A DNA stretch of 64,000 nt from Sphaerisporangium siamense (GTDB lineage Bacteria; Actinomycetota; Actinomycetes; Streptosporangiales; Streptosporangiaceae): NCBI RefSeq assembly GCF_014205275.1, contig NZ_JACHND010000001.1, positions 3,596,001 to 3,660,000 of the forward strand. The letters run 5' to 3'. The notes beneath the pieces were generated by a model. It was not told the origin of the DNA. It did no database searches and saw nothing but the letters and a program-made list of their open reading frames with translations. Shown piece after piece: positions 26,501-34,159 of this stretch. The first letter of the stretch is position 1; each line of letters opens with the position of its first letter. A program made the translations under genes and the position numbers.

Positions 26501-27332
26501 CCGGCTGGCGGCCGCGCAGGACGAGCCGGAGGAGCTGAACTACGTGCGCGCGCACGTGCGGGCCGACCGGGCCGTGCACGGCGACGAGCGGCGCGCCACC
26601 ACGCGCATCTTCGGCTCCCGCCCGGGTGCGTACGGGGCGGGGCTGCTGCCGCTCATCGACAGCCGGAACTGGCGCGACGACGCCGACCTGGCCGAGGTGT
26701 ACGCGGTGTGGGGCGGTTTCGCGTACGGCAGGGACATGGACGGCGTCCCGGCGCGCCCGGACATGGAGTCCGCCTACCGGCGCATCGCGGTGGCCGCCAA
26801 GAACGTGGACACGCGCGAGCACGACATCGCCGACTCCGACGACTACTTCCAGTACCACGGCGGCATGATCGCCACGGTCCGCGCCCTGACCGGCCGCGCG
26901 CCGGCCGCGTACGTCGGCGACAGCACCCGCCCGGACGCCGTGCGCACCCGCACGCTGTCGGAGGAGACGGCGCGGATCTTCCGCGCCCGGGTGGTGAACC
27001 CGCGCTGGGTGGCGGCGATGCGACGGCACGGGTACAAGGGGGCGTTCGAGCTGGCGGCGACGGTCGACTACCTGTTCGGCTACGACGCGACGACGGGCGT
27101 GGTGGCCGACTGGATGTACGACAGGCTCGCGGCGGTGTACGTGCTGGACCCGGAGAACCAGGCGTTCCTCGCCGAGTCCAACCCTTGGGCGCTGCACGGC
27201 ATCGCCGAGCGCCTGCTGGAGGCGGCGAGCAGGAACATGTGGGAGCACCCGGACCCGGACCTCCTAAGCGCCCTCCAGGAGGTCTACCTGAAGGTCGAGG
27301 GCGATATCGAGGGCGGCGGCGGACCGGCGTGA
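23580..27332 (+). CDS. cobN: Cobaltochelatase large subunit CobN
   Basis: About 1250 residues, the large corrin-binding subunit that inserts Co(II) into hydrogenobyrinate a,c-diamide with the AAA+/VWA partner. Family marks include PVLQGLCLTGDR, VAVMLSAYPTKHARIGNAVG, VVHVGKHGNLEWLPGKS and GRNFYSVDPKAVPS. The GTG at 23580 is preferred (GAGG 9 nt upstream); a GTG at 23565 is possible. Residues about 172-195 carry three 24-bp tandem units (24093-24164), and the codons just after them (24165-24300) are unusually T-rich for this genome. The gene is alone behind its riboswitch. Confidence 0.95.
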   Translation: MRELPVLLLSTSDTDLLSARASGLPYRLGNPARLAPADLPPLLEGAGLVVVRLLGGRRVWEEGLDAVLAGPRPVVVLGGEQAPDAELMELSTVPGGVCAEAHAYLAHGGPANLAELHRFLSDTVLLTGHGFAPPTPTPSWGVLDRPRPSGAQGVRPAGANQTLGAHAQDASSEEGQGAWSAEGQGTRPVEAHEERPLVGVLYYRAHHVAGNTRFVEVLCDAVEEGGGRALAVYCASLRAPEPGLLEVLAQVDALVVTVLAAGGTRPATASAGGDDEAWDVGALARLDVPVLQGLCLTGDRATWLESDDGLSPLDAASQVAIPEFDGRIITVPFSFKEIDADGLPVYVADPERAARVAGIAVRHAALRHVPPPARRVAVMLSAYPTKHARIGNAVGLDTPASVVRLLAAMRDQGYDIGAAGEIPGVAEEDGDALIHALIAAGGQDQDWLTEEQLAGNPVRVSAARYGAWYATLPEDLRTRMERHWGPPPGELFVDRSRDPGGEIVLAALRAGNVVVMVQPPRGFGENPIAIYHDPDLPPSHHFLAAYRWLRDGFGAHAVVHVGKHGNLEWLPGKSAGMSASCGTDAALGDLPLIYPFLVNDPGEGTQAKRRAHAVLVDHLVPPMARADGYGDMARLEQLLDEHASIAAMDPAKLPAIRAQIWTLIQAARLDHDLGVADRPHDAEFDDFLLHVDGWLCEVKDVQIRDGLHVLGQAPEGRARVDLVLAMLRARQMWAGGVALPGLREALGLTEDGAAGRAETDRAEGLAAALVEGMEERGWDPAAAAEVCASVLGAVEETRDAVVRVLEFAATEVVPRLAGTAGEIGAVLHALDGGYVPAGPSGSPLRGLVNVLPTGRNFYSVDPKAVPSRLAWETGQAMADSLLARYRADTGEWPRSVGLSIWGTSAMRTAGDDVGEVLALLGVRPVWDEASRRVTGLEAVPAAELGRPRVDVTVRISGFFRDAFPHVVAMLDDAVRLAAAQDEPEELNYVRAHVRADRAVHGDERRATTRIFGSRPGAYGAGLLPLIDSRNWRDDADLAEVYAVWGGFAYGRDMDGVPARPDMESAYRRIAVAAKNVDTREHDIADSDDYFQYHGGMIATVRALTGRAPAAYVGDSTRPDAVRTRTLSEETARIFRARVVNPRWVAAMRRHGYKGAFELAATVDYLFGYDATTGVVADWMYDRLAAVYVLDPENQAFLAESNPWALHGIAERLLEAASRNMWEHPDPDLLSALQEVYLKVEGDIEGGGGPA
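24093..24164 (+). repeat. Three in-frame 24-bp tandem units inside cobN
   Basis: Three 24-bp units (TCTGAGGAAGGGCAGGGGGC...) encode SEEGQGAW, SAEGQGTR and PVEAHEER, inserted near the N-terminus of CobN just before RPLVGVLYYR, where the conserved chelatase domain begins. Confidence 0.75.
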
Positions 27333-27586
27333 ACCGGGGCGCGTGTGGTGCTCTTCCCGGGTAAAGGCGGATGCGTGGGGACCGGGCGGCAAAATGCTTT
27401 CGTAAGCAATATGTGAAAGCGCGAATATCTGCATTCCACCGTATTCGGCCGCCTTTTCCGGTGACCCGTCGGCGTCCGGAGTATTGGGCGCCTTACGCGG
27501 CGCCGCCTCCGGCCGTTCAGCGAGGAGCGGCGGGGGTGGGGCGGTGAAGCCGCGCGGGGCGGGGAAGAATCGTTGTCGGGGGCGTG
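27333..27586 (+). other. Intergenic region after cobN, with an inverted repeat
   Basis: No gene is apparent. The segment around 27390-27450 is much more AT-rich than its surroundings and holds GCTTTC-N13-GAAAGC at 27396-27420, a possible operator or promoter zone for the following hydrolase gene. No clear terminator follows cobN. Confidence 0.4.
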
Positions 27587-29431
27587 ATGACGAGGACTCC
27601 GATCGCCGACTACGCGTTGCTGTCCGACCGCCATTCGGCGGCGCTGGTCTCGCGGCACGGCTCGGTGGACTGGCTGTGCCTGCCGCGCTTCGACAGCCCG
27701 TCGGTGTTCGGGGCGATCCTGGACGACGCGGCCGGCCACTGGTCCATCGGCCCGTCCGGCCCGCGGAAGGTGTCGCGGCGGTACCTGGACGGCACGATGG
27801 TGCTGGAGACGACGTTCGAGACCGCGACCGGCACGCTGGTGCTGACCGACGCCATGGTCGTCGGCGAGAATCCCGACGTGCACCGTCTCGGCGCGGGCGC
27901 GCCCCACGTGCTCGCCCGCCGGGCCGCCTGCACGCGCGGCACCGTCCGCGTCGAGCTGCGCTACGCCCCGCGATCCGAGTACGGCCAGGTCGTGCCGCTG
28001 TTGTGCGAGATCCCCGGCGGGGTGAGCTCCCGGGGCGGCCCCGACCGGCTGACGATGTCGACACCGGTCGGGTTCAACCTGGAGGGCCAGGAGGCCGTGG
28101 CGACGGTCGCGATGGAGGAGGGCGCCCGCCTGTGCTTCGCGCTGCACCGCGGCGACGCCTGCGCGGAGGCGCCGCCCGTCTGGGACCAGGCGCGGATCGC
28201 CGAGGCGATCGAGACGACGGCGCGGGCCTGGCGGCGCTGGGCCGAGGCCCACCAGCGCTACGACGGCCCCTACCGCGACCTGGTGGGCCTGTCCGGGCGC
28301 GTGCTGCAGGCGCTGAGCTACCAGCCGACCGGCGCGATCGTGGCGGCGCCGACCACCTCGCTGCCGGAGAGCCCCCAGGGTGAGCGCAACTGGGACTACC
28401 GCTTCTCCTGGATCCGGGACGCCAGCTTCACGATGGAGGCCCTGTGGGTCGCGGCCTGCCCGGACGAGGCGGGCGACTTCCTCGACTTCATGACCACCGC
28501 CGCCGCGAGCTACGAGCCGCAGCGCGCCCTGCAGATCATGTTCGGCGTCGGCTGCGAGCACGACCTGACCGAGCGTGAGCTGCCCCACCTGCGCGGATGG
28601 CAGGACAGCAGGCCGGTGCGCGTCGGCAACGCGGCGTGGACGCAGCCCCAGGTCGACGTCTACGGCGAGCTGCTGGCCGCCGTCCACCTCCTGGTGGACC
28701 AGATCGGGACGCTGGACCGGGAGAGCCGCGCCTTCCTCGTGTCCCTGGCGGACGCCGCCGCGGGCCAGTGGCGTGAGCCCGACCACGGCATCTGGGAGAT
28801 CAGGGGCGAACCCCGCCACTACCTGTACTCCAAGCTGATGTGCTGGGTGGCCCTGGACCGCGCCCTCGACCTCGCCCCCCGGCTGGACGCCGCCGGGCGC
28901 ACGGGCCCCTGGCGGACGGCGCGCGAGGAGGTGCGGGAGGCGATCCTGCGGCAGGGCTGGGACGAGGGCTTGGGCGCGTACACGCAGGCGTTCGGCTCGT
29001 CGGTGCTGGACGCGTCCGCGCTGATGATGCCGATCGTCGGCTTCGCCCCGGCGCGCGACCCGCGGATCCGGGCCACCATCGGCGCGATCGCCGAGCACCT
29101 GACCGACGAGGACGGCCTCGTGTACCGCTACCGGGCCGCCGACGGGCTGGCGGGCGAGGAGGGGCCGTTCCTGATGTGCACGTTCTGGCTGGCCCACGCG
29201 CAGGCCCTGGCCGGGTGGCGGGACCTGGCGCGCGAGACCTTCGCGCGGGCGGCGGGGTTCGCCAACGACGTGGGGTTGCTGTCGGAGGAGGTCTGCCCGC
29301 GGACCCGCCGGCTCCTCGGGAACTTCCCCCAGGCGTTCAGCCACATCGGCCTGGTCAACGCCGCGTGGGCCATCGACCAGGCGGAACGGGAGGCGCGGGG
29401 AGGGCGCTCCGGGAAGCGTCTCGACCTGTGA
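27587..29431 (+). CDS. Glycoside hydrolase family 15 protein (glucoamylase/trehalase-like)
   Basis: About 614 residues with the usual actinobacterial GH15 layout: N-terminal beta-domain starting PIADYALLSDRHSAALVSR and the GSVDWLCLPRFDSPSVFG motif, then a catalytic (alpha/alpha)6 barrel. Catalytic carboxylates are expected in WDYRFSWIRDASF and LLSEEVCPRT. Members act on alpha-glucosides such as trehalose or short dextrins; the exact substrate cannot be read. There is no signal peptide, so it is cytoplasmic. A GTG directly precedes the ATG and either could be used. Confidence 0.9.
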   Translation: MTRTPIADYALLSDRHSAALVSRHGSVDWLCLPRFDSPSVFGAILDDAAGHWSIGPSGPRKVSRRYLDGTMVLETTFETATGTLVLTDAMVVGENPDVHRLGAGAPHVLARRAACTRGTVRVELRYAPRSEYGQVVPLLCEIPGGVSSRGGPDRLTMSTPVGFNLEGQEAVATVAMEEGARLCFALHRGDACAEAPPVWDQARIAEAIETTARAWRRWAEAHQRYDGPYRDLVGLSGRVLQALSYQPTGAIVAAPTTSLPESPQGERNWDYRFSWIRDASFTMEALWVAACPDEAGDFLDFMTTAAASYEPQRALQIMFGVGCEHDLTERELPHLRGWQDSRPVRVGNAAWTQPQVDVYGELLAAVHLLVDQIGTLDRESRAFLVSLADAAAGQWREPDHGIWEIRGEPRHYLYSKLMCWVALDRALDLAPRLDAAGRTGPWRTAREEVREAILRQGWDEGLGAYTQAFGSSVLDASALMMPIVGFAPARDPRIRATIGAIAEHLTDEDGLVYRYRAADGLAGEEGPFLMCTFWLAHAQALAGWRDLARETFARAAGFANDVGLLSEEVCPRTRRLLGNFPQAFSHIGLVNAAWAIDQAEREARGGRSGKRLDL

Positions 29432-29573
29432 CCCCCGGCGCGCCGGTTGGTCAGGCCGCCGCATCGTATGCGATCCGGCGAAGCGCCTGGTGGATTCGCG
29501 AGACTTCTCCGGTATGACGCGGGATTCCGCAACCCGTGAACACAGAAGTGACTCAGGCGCGAGGATGGGCCGC

Positions 29574-30185
29574 ATGATGCGGAGGGAGACGCCGTGGGGT
29601 GCTTGGGACCCCGCGTCGCTTTCGGAAGCGGTCGCGATGTTCTCGACCCTGCGCACCCCGTGGTGGATCGCCGGCGGATACGCCATCGAGCTCGCGGTGG
29701 GACGTCCGTTCCGTGATCACTCGGACGTCGACGTGCTGCTGCTCCGGCGCGATCAGCTCGCCGCCCACAAGGCGCTGCCCTCCTGGGAGCTGTGGGCGGC
29801 CGACCCGCCCGGCGTCCTGCGGCCCTGGACGGCGGGCGAGATCCTGCCGGGGACGGTGCACGACGTCTGGTGCCGCCCGGGCCCCGTCGACCCCTGGCGC
29901 GTCCAGGTCATGCTGGACGAGTCGGACGGCCGCGACTGGATCTCCCGCCGCGACCAGCGCGTGCGCATGCCGATCGGCGAGGTCGGCCGCGTCTCCGCGG
30001 AGGGCGTCCCGTACCTGGCGCCCGAGGTCCAGCTCTTCTACAAGGCGAAACGCCCGCGCGCCAAGGACGAGCAGGACTTCGGCGAGACCCTGCCGGTGCT
30101 CGGCCCCGGCAGGCGGCGCTGGCTGGCCGAGGCCATCTCCCTCGCCTACGGCGACCATCCCTGGCTCGCCCGGCTGCGCGGGTGA
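29574..30185 (+). CDS. Nucleotidyltransferase-fold protein related to aminoglycoside 2''-adenylyltransferases
   Basis: About 203 residues. The core WWIAGGYAIELAVGRPFRDH followed by SDVDVLLLRRD contains the GG helix and the DxD metal-binding motif of polymerase-beta-type nucleotidyltransferases, and the spacing resembles ANT(2'')/LinB-like enzymes. The later KAKRPRAKDEQDF segment fits the same family. A resistance role is not shown; many chromosomal homologues have unknown substrates. Start uncertain: ATG 29574 has GAGG 9 nt upstream, and other in-frame starts lie at 29490, 29514, 29565 and 29577. It is convergent with the next gene, 4 bp apart. Confidence 0.75.
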   Translation: MMRRETPWGAWDPASLSEAVAMFSTLRTPWWIAGGYAIELAVGRPFRDHSDVDVLLLRRDQLAAHKALPSWELWAADPPGVLRPWTAGEILPGTVHDVWCRPGPVDPWRVQVMLDESDGRDWISRRDQRVRMPIGEVGRVSAEGVPYLAPEVQLFYKAKRPRAKDEQDFGETLPVLGPGRRRWLAEAISLAYGDHPWLARLRG

Positions 30186-30189
30186 GCGG

Positions 30190-31092
30190 TCACGCGCCGA
30201 GGTCGATGGCCCGCACGCCCGAGTAGGTCGTGTAGGACGTGATCGTCCGGGGCGTGCGCAGACCGGGGTTGGCGAGGAACAGCTGCCGCAGCCGCGAGAA
30301 CGGCCCTCCCCGGCTCTCGGCCTCGGCCACGCCGTCGAGCAGCCGCGTGTCGGTGTCGTCCAGGTGCAGGCGCTCCGAGAGGTTCCAGCCGTCCCAGGGC
30401 AGCACCTCGACCTTGTTCAGCGCCGCCAGGTCCCGCACGACGTTGCCCTGCACCAGGTCCAAGCCCGACAGGCCGACGACGGAGACCCCGAACGCGTCCG
30501 GGTCGGCCCGTCCCTCCCGGCAGGCGCGCCAGGCGTCGCCCGCGACCAGGAAGCGGTCGCGGGGCACGTCCGCCGGGTCGAACGCGATCGTGAAGGCCTC
30601 CATGACCTGCGGGCTGGGAAGCTGGGCGTCCACCAGCGTCCATCCCTTGTCGCGGTCCCAGTACTCGGTCACCCAGTGGTCCTCGTAGCGGTCGGGGACC
30701 AGGTAGGTCGCGAAGCCGCAGCGGACGCGCGCGGGCGTGCCGGTGGTGCGCAGCAGGGAGCACAGGCCCAGTGCGAAGTCCCGGCAGGTTCCGGCGAACC
30801 GCCGCCCGGGGGCGCGGGGCGCCGTGAGGGGCCTGTCGTCCAGCTCGGTGACGATCCGCAGGATCGCGGAGACGTAGCGCGTCTCGGCCTCGTTCCTGCG
30901 GTGCTCCGGCAGCGTGAACCCGAACAGCCACCCCTCTTCCCTGTGGACGAGCAGGTCGCGGACCAGTCGTGCCAGCGCGGCCGGTTCGGTGGGAATGCCG
31001 TCCAGCCTTGACAGGTCGCCGGGGTCGCTGAAAACGCTGTGGGCGAGATAAAAGGCCGGCTCATCCGCTTCGAGAGCGCGCGCGTCGGTCAT
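30190..31092 (-). CDS. Transglutaminase-like domain protein
   Basis: A 300-residue cytoplasmic protein with a transglutaminase/cysteine-protease-like triad: Cys in AGTCRDFALGLCSLLR, His in YEDHWVTEYWD and Asp in WTLVDAQL. The N-terminus begins MTDARALEADEPAFYLAHS. Proteins of this kind are widespread in actinobacteria and their substrates are mostly unknown. The start is followed upstream by an AT-rich patch (31135-31180) that may hold its promoter. Confidence 0.82.
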   Translation of the reverse strand: MTDARALEADEPAFYLAHSVFSDPGDLSRLDGIPTEPAALARLVRDLLVHREEGWLFGFTLPEHRRNEAETRYVSAILRIVTELDDRPLTAPRAPGRRFAGTCRDFALGLCSLLRTTGTPARVRCGFATYLVPDRYEDHWVTEYWDRDKGWTLVDAQLPSPQVMEAFTIAFDPADVPRDRFLVAGDAWRACREGRADPDAFGVSVVGLSGLDLVQGNVVRDLAALNKVEVLPWDGWNLSERLHLDDTDTRLLDGVAEAESRGGPFSRLRQLFLANPGLRTPRTITSYTTYSGVRAIDLGA

Positions 31093-31248
31093 GGTTCGCC
31101 TTCCCTCGCTAGGTGCACCGTCACGGACCGGCCTTAGCTTGACGGTAATTAATGGAGAATGTCCACCATTTCACCGACAGCTGCGAAATTACGCGGGTAG
31201 ATCGGGGTGGCCGAACCGGATATATGTGCTGGTGGTCATAGCGAGCGG

Positions 31249-32319
31249 TCAGGGGCGTTCCGGGGAGGAGGATGCGTGATCGTTACGGTGCGTGGGGCCG
31301 TGCGGGTCGGCGCAGTGCGCGTCGGCGCGCCCGATCGTGAGCAGCTCCGGCGTCGCGTGGTCGACCTGCAGCGTGGTGTGGTCGATGCCGTACTGGTCGT
31401 GGACCAGCCGCTCGGCCGCGATCCGCACGCCGTGACAGTCGGCGCCCGGCTCGACCAGGATGTGCGCCGACAGCGCGGCGTACCCGGAGGTCACCTCCCA
31501 GATGTGCAGGTCGTGCACCTCCACGACGTGTTCGAGCGACGCGGCCTTCCTGCCGATCTCGGCGGGGTTCATGCCCGCGGGCGCGGCCTCCATGAAGACC
31601 CGGCCCGAGTCGCGGACCAGGCCCCAGCCCGCCTTGAGCATCAGCGCGGCCACGACGAGGGCGGCGACGGCGTCGGCCCTGGTCCAGCCGGTGGTCCACA
31701 CGACGATTCCGGCCACGGTCGTGGCCATGAACGCGTACAGGTCGTTGAGGATGTGCTGGAAGGCGCCCTCGACGTTCAGGCTGGACCTGTCGGCCTTCCT
31801 GAGCAGCATCGTCGCCCCCACGTTGACGGCGATGCCGGCGAGCCCGGTGAAGACGACGTACGCCCCCTCGACCTCGGGCGGGGAGATCAGCCGGACGACG
31901 CCCTCGTACACGAAGTAGGCGGCGAGCAGCAGCAGCGTGATGCCGTTGATCTGGGCCGAGACGATCTCGGCGCGCTTGAGGCCGTAGGTGAAGCCGCCTC
32001 GCGGGGGACGCTGGGCGATCCGCATCGCGACGAGCGCGAACACGATCGCGATCGCGTCGGTCAGCATGTGGCCGGCGTCGGAGATCAGCGCCAGCGAGCT
32101 CGCGATGAAGCCGATGACCACCTCGACGGCCATGAAGGCGACGATCAGCGCGAGCGCGCCGCTCAGGTAGCGCCGGTCGGAGTCGGCGCCGAACCCGTGG
32201 CCGTGCCCGTGTCCCTGCCCGTGTCCCTGCCCCTGTCCGTGTCCGTGGCCCTGCCCGTTCTCGTGCTCCGGCTTCGGCCCTCGGCCCTTGGGCTCGGAGC
32301 GCGCGGCCCGGTCAGCCAT
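31249..32319 (-). CDS. Cation diffusion facilitator family metal exporter (zinc/cobalt type)
   Basis: A 356-residue CDF transporter with six membrane helices and the metal-site helix motif ISDAGHMLTDAIAI (HxxxD pair). The N-terminus is a His/Gly-rich strand (repeated GHGHG and GQG), and the C-terminal cytoplasmic domain has VHDLHIWEV typical of CDF dimers; the tail is also His-rich. It exports Zn(II) or related ions by proton exchange. The start overlaps the arsR-type gene by 8 nt, so the two form an operon in which the sensor controls the exporter. Confidence 0.93.
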   Translation of the reverse strand: MADRAARSEPKGRGPKPEHENGQGHGHGQGQGHGQGHGHGHGFGADSDRRYLSGALALIVAFMAVEVVIGFIASSLALISDAGHMLTDAIAIVFALVAMRIAQRPPRGGFTYGLKRAEIVSAQINGITLLLLAAYFVYEGVVRLISPPEVEGAYVVFTGLAGIAVNVGATMLLRKADRSSLNVEGAFQHILNDLYAFMATTVAGIVVWTTGWTRADAVAALVVAALMLKAGWGLVRDSGRVFMEAAPAGMNPAEIGRKAASLEHVVEVHDLHIWEVTSGYAALSAHILVEPGADCHGVRIAAERLVHDQYGIDHTTLQVDHATPELLTIGRADAHCADPHGPTHRNDHASSSPERP

Positions 32320-32689
32320 CGCCGGCCTCCTTCTCGGTGTGCCTGGAGTGGGTGATCGCCAGGTCGAAGAGCATGCGGACGTGGGAGTCGGCGAGCTGGT
32401 AGTACGCCATGCGTCCTGACCTGCGCACCTTGACCACCCGGTGCATGCGCAGCAGCCGGAGCGCGTGCGAGGCCCCGGACATGCTCTGCCCGGTGGCGGC
32501 GGCGAGGTCGCACACGCACATCTCACCGCCCTCCAGCAGCGCGGCCATCATGCGGAGCCGGCCGGGGTCGGCGAGCAGGCCGAAGACCTCCGCCAGGTCC
32601 TGCACCGTCTCCTCGGAGGGGAGGGACTCGCGGACGGACGTCACACGGTCGGCGTCCACGATCGGGGTGGTACAGGCGTCGGGGTTCAT
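32312..32689 (-). CDS. ArsR/SmtB-family metal-sensing repressor
   Basis: About 125 residues with a winged helix-turn-helix (LAAATGQSMSGASHALRLLR). The zinc alpha-5 site is complete: Asp101, His103, His114 and His117 with the same spacing as in SmtB/CzrA. An alpha-3 motif CVCDL (Cys58, Cys60, Asp61) and an N-terminal Cys6 suggest a second site. It likely represses itself and the overlapping CDF exporter until zinc or cobalt binds. ATG 32689 is preferred because the alternative ATG at 32716 lies inside the likely operator; both lack a clear ribosome site, so a leaderless transcript is possible. Confidence 0.9.
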   Translation of the reverse strand: MNPDACTTPIVDADRVTSVRESLPSEETVQDLAEVFGLLADPGRLRMMAALLEGGEMCVCDLAAATGQSMSGASHALRLLRMHRVVKVRRSGRMAYYQLADSHVRMLFDLAITHSRHTEKEAGDG

Positions 32690-32710
32690 CACTACGACAT
32701 TTGCACGATC

Positions 32711-32725
32711 CTTCATATATGGAAG
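32711..32725. promoter_or_regulatory. Candidate operator of the ArsR/SmtB regulator
   Basis: CTTCATATATGGAAG is an imperfect palindrome with CTTC/GAAG arms in an AT-rich island of an otherwise very GC-rich genome, just upstream of the arsR start. This size and AT content suit SmtB/ArsR-type operators. Assignment is by position. Confidence 0.45.
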
Positions 32726-32768
32726 TGTAGGAATCAGGCCGCTCCTTGTCGACCTCCGGGCGCGAAGA

Positions 32769-32803
32769 GCCGTGCCGCACCACCTCGCGCGGTGCGGCAC
32801 GGC
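32769..32803 (-). terminator. Hairpin terminator after the carbonic anhydrase gene
   Basis: A perfect 13-bp stem (GCCGTGCCGCACC with GGTGCGGCACGGC) around a 9-nt loop, 19 nt past the carbonic anhydrase stop on the minus strand. It separates that gene from the arsR-CDF unit. The U-tract is weak (TCTT). Confidence 0.7.
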
Positions 32804-32821
32804 CCGGGACGCGGCCGTGGC

Positions 32822-33406
32822 TCACAGGGGAGTGAACGCCCCCGTCTCCGGCTGGAAGTTGGACACGACGCCGGTGTCGACGTCGTAGTACCAGCCGTGC
32901 AGGCGCAGCCGCCCGCTCGCGACGCGCCGGGCCACCCGCGGGTAGCGGCGGAGCTTGTCGAGCTGGGCGACCAGGTGCGCGCGGCCCGGCTCCTCGCCGC
33001 CGGTGACGCGCGCCTCGCGCCAGCGGTGGGTCTGCAGCAGCCACCAGCGCGTGGTGGGCGCCGAGCGCAGCGTCCAGGAGCGGACCCTGCCCTGGACCGC
33101 GCCGCAGCGGGTGTGGCCGCAGACGATGAGGTCGCGAACGCCGAGGATGTTCACGGCGTACTCGATGGTGGCGGCCTCGGCGGTCAGCCGGCCGAGCCGG
33201 TAGGGCGGGATGATGTTCCCGGCCGTGCGCAGCTCGAACAGCTCGCCGGGCCGCGCCCCGGTGATCAGGGACGGGATGACGTGGGCATCGGAGCAGGTGA
33301 CGAACATCGCTTGCGGCGAGATGCCTTCTTTGAGGGGGGCCGCCTGTTCTCGCCCGCCGCTGACCTTGCGGTGGAACATGCGGGCATGGTCGATCAACGA
33401 CTGCAT
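32822..33406 (-). CDS. Beta-class carbonic anhydrase with altered Asp-Arg dyad motif
   Basis: A 194-residue beta-carbonic anhydrase (CO2 hydration). Zinc ligands are Cys38, His98 and Cys101 (CGHTRCG). The usual CSDSR motif reads CSDAH: Asp40 is kept but the arginine that normally pairs with it is His42. The rest is standard (ITGARPGELFELRTAGNI). AAGGAG lies 8 nt before the ATG at 33406; an upstream in-frame GTG at 33415 overlaps that site. Activity may be lowered, gated or altered. Confidence 0.9.
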   Translation of the reverse strand: MQSLIDHARMFHRKVSGGREQAAPLKEGISPQAMFVTCSDAHVIPSLITGARPGELFELRTAGNIIPPYRLGRLTAEAATIEYAVNILGVRDLIVCGHTRCGAVQGRVRSWTLRSAPTTRWWLLQTHRWREARVTGGEEPGRAHLVAQLDKLRRYPRVARRVASGRLRLHGWYYDVDTGVVSNFQPETGAFTPL

Positions 33407-33505
33407 GAGGAGCACTCCTTCGTGCTGATGACGGGACGGGCAGGGGGAGACCGGCCGGACGCCCGAGGCGAGTCCGGCCCCCGCGTGGCGCGGGAGGCCC
33501 GTCGA

Positions 33506-33901
33506 TCAGCAGCGGAAAACGGGCAGCCGCGGCCCTGTCGGCCGCGCCCTCCGCAGGGCGAAGGCGCCCGCTCCGGACGTCCCCGCCAGAGACGCCGTCT
33601 CGGCGACGGCTCTCGCTCTCTGCGGTGGGGGCCCGCCGTTGCGCGACGGCGGTGGGGAAGACTTGTGCCAGCCCGCGGCGCCCGGCTGTTCCCACGGCTT
33701 CGGGCACCCGTCGTGGTCGGCGTCCTCGGGAAAAGAGGCGGGGGACGGGACGGGGGCCGTCGGCGCGGGCGCCTGCGCGACGAGCGCGAACGGCTCGGAC
33801 CGGAACGCGGGCGAGCCGGAGGCTTCGGCGCCGGGGGCGACGCCGTGGACGAGCAGGACGGCGGCGGTCACGGCCAGCAAAGCGCGTAGAACCGCCGTCA
33901 T
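33506..33901 (-). CDS. Hypothetical secreted protein, Pro-rich
   Basis: About 131 residues of no recognised family. It starts with a hydrophobic signal sequence (MTAVLRALLAVTAAVLLVHG, cleavage near AEA-SG), followed by a Pro/Ser/Ala-rich region with DADHDGCPKPWEQPG and a C-terminal cysteine. ATG 33901 has GGAG 12 nt upstream; a TTG at 33922 is in frame. It lies upstream of the carbonic anhydrase gene on the same strand. Reality as a gene rests on the signal peptide. Confidence 0.5.
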   Translation of the reverse strand: MTAVLRALLAVTAAVLLVHGVAPGAEASGSPAFRSEPFALVAQAPAPTAPVPSPASFPEDADHDGCPKPWEQPGAAGWHKSSPPPSRNGGPPPQRARAVAETASLAGTSGAGAFALRRARPTGPRLPVFRC

Positions 33902-34159
33902 CGCAGATCGTCGCTCCGTCAACGCATCGCCCCGCTACTTATAGCATGCAGTTGATTACGAATAGTAGTCGAAGGGTCGTGTCACGTACATTGGCTGTTT
34001 GGCAAAGGTGCTGGTCACGCTATGGATATGGGAGATCGGCGCGGCGGACACCGTCCCGTGCCCGATGTTTCCGCTAATGCGGCTTTTGATCGCGAGCCTG
34101 CACCCGCGGGTCATCCGTTGTTGTGCCCGGCTTCACCGAACGTCCCTAGCGTGGCGGCC

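Noticed and set aside
33506..33922. TTG start at 33922 for the small secreted protein
   Set aside because: The ATG at 33901 gives a proper signal peptide directly and has a GGAG upstream.
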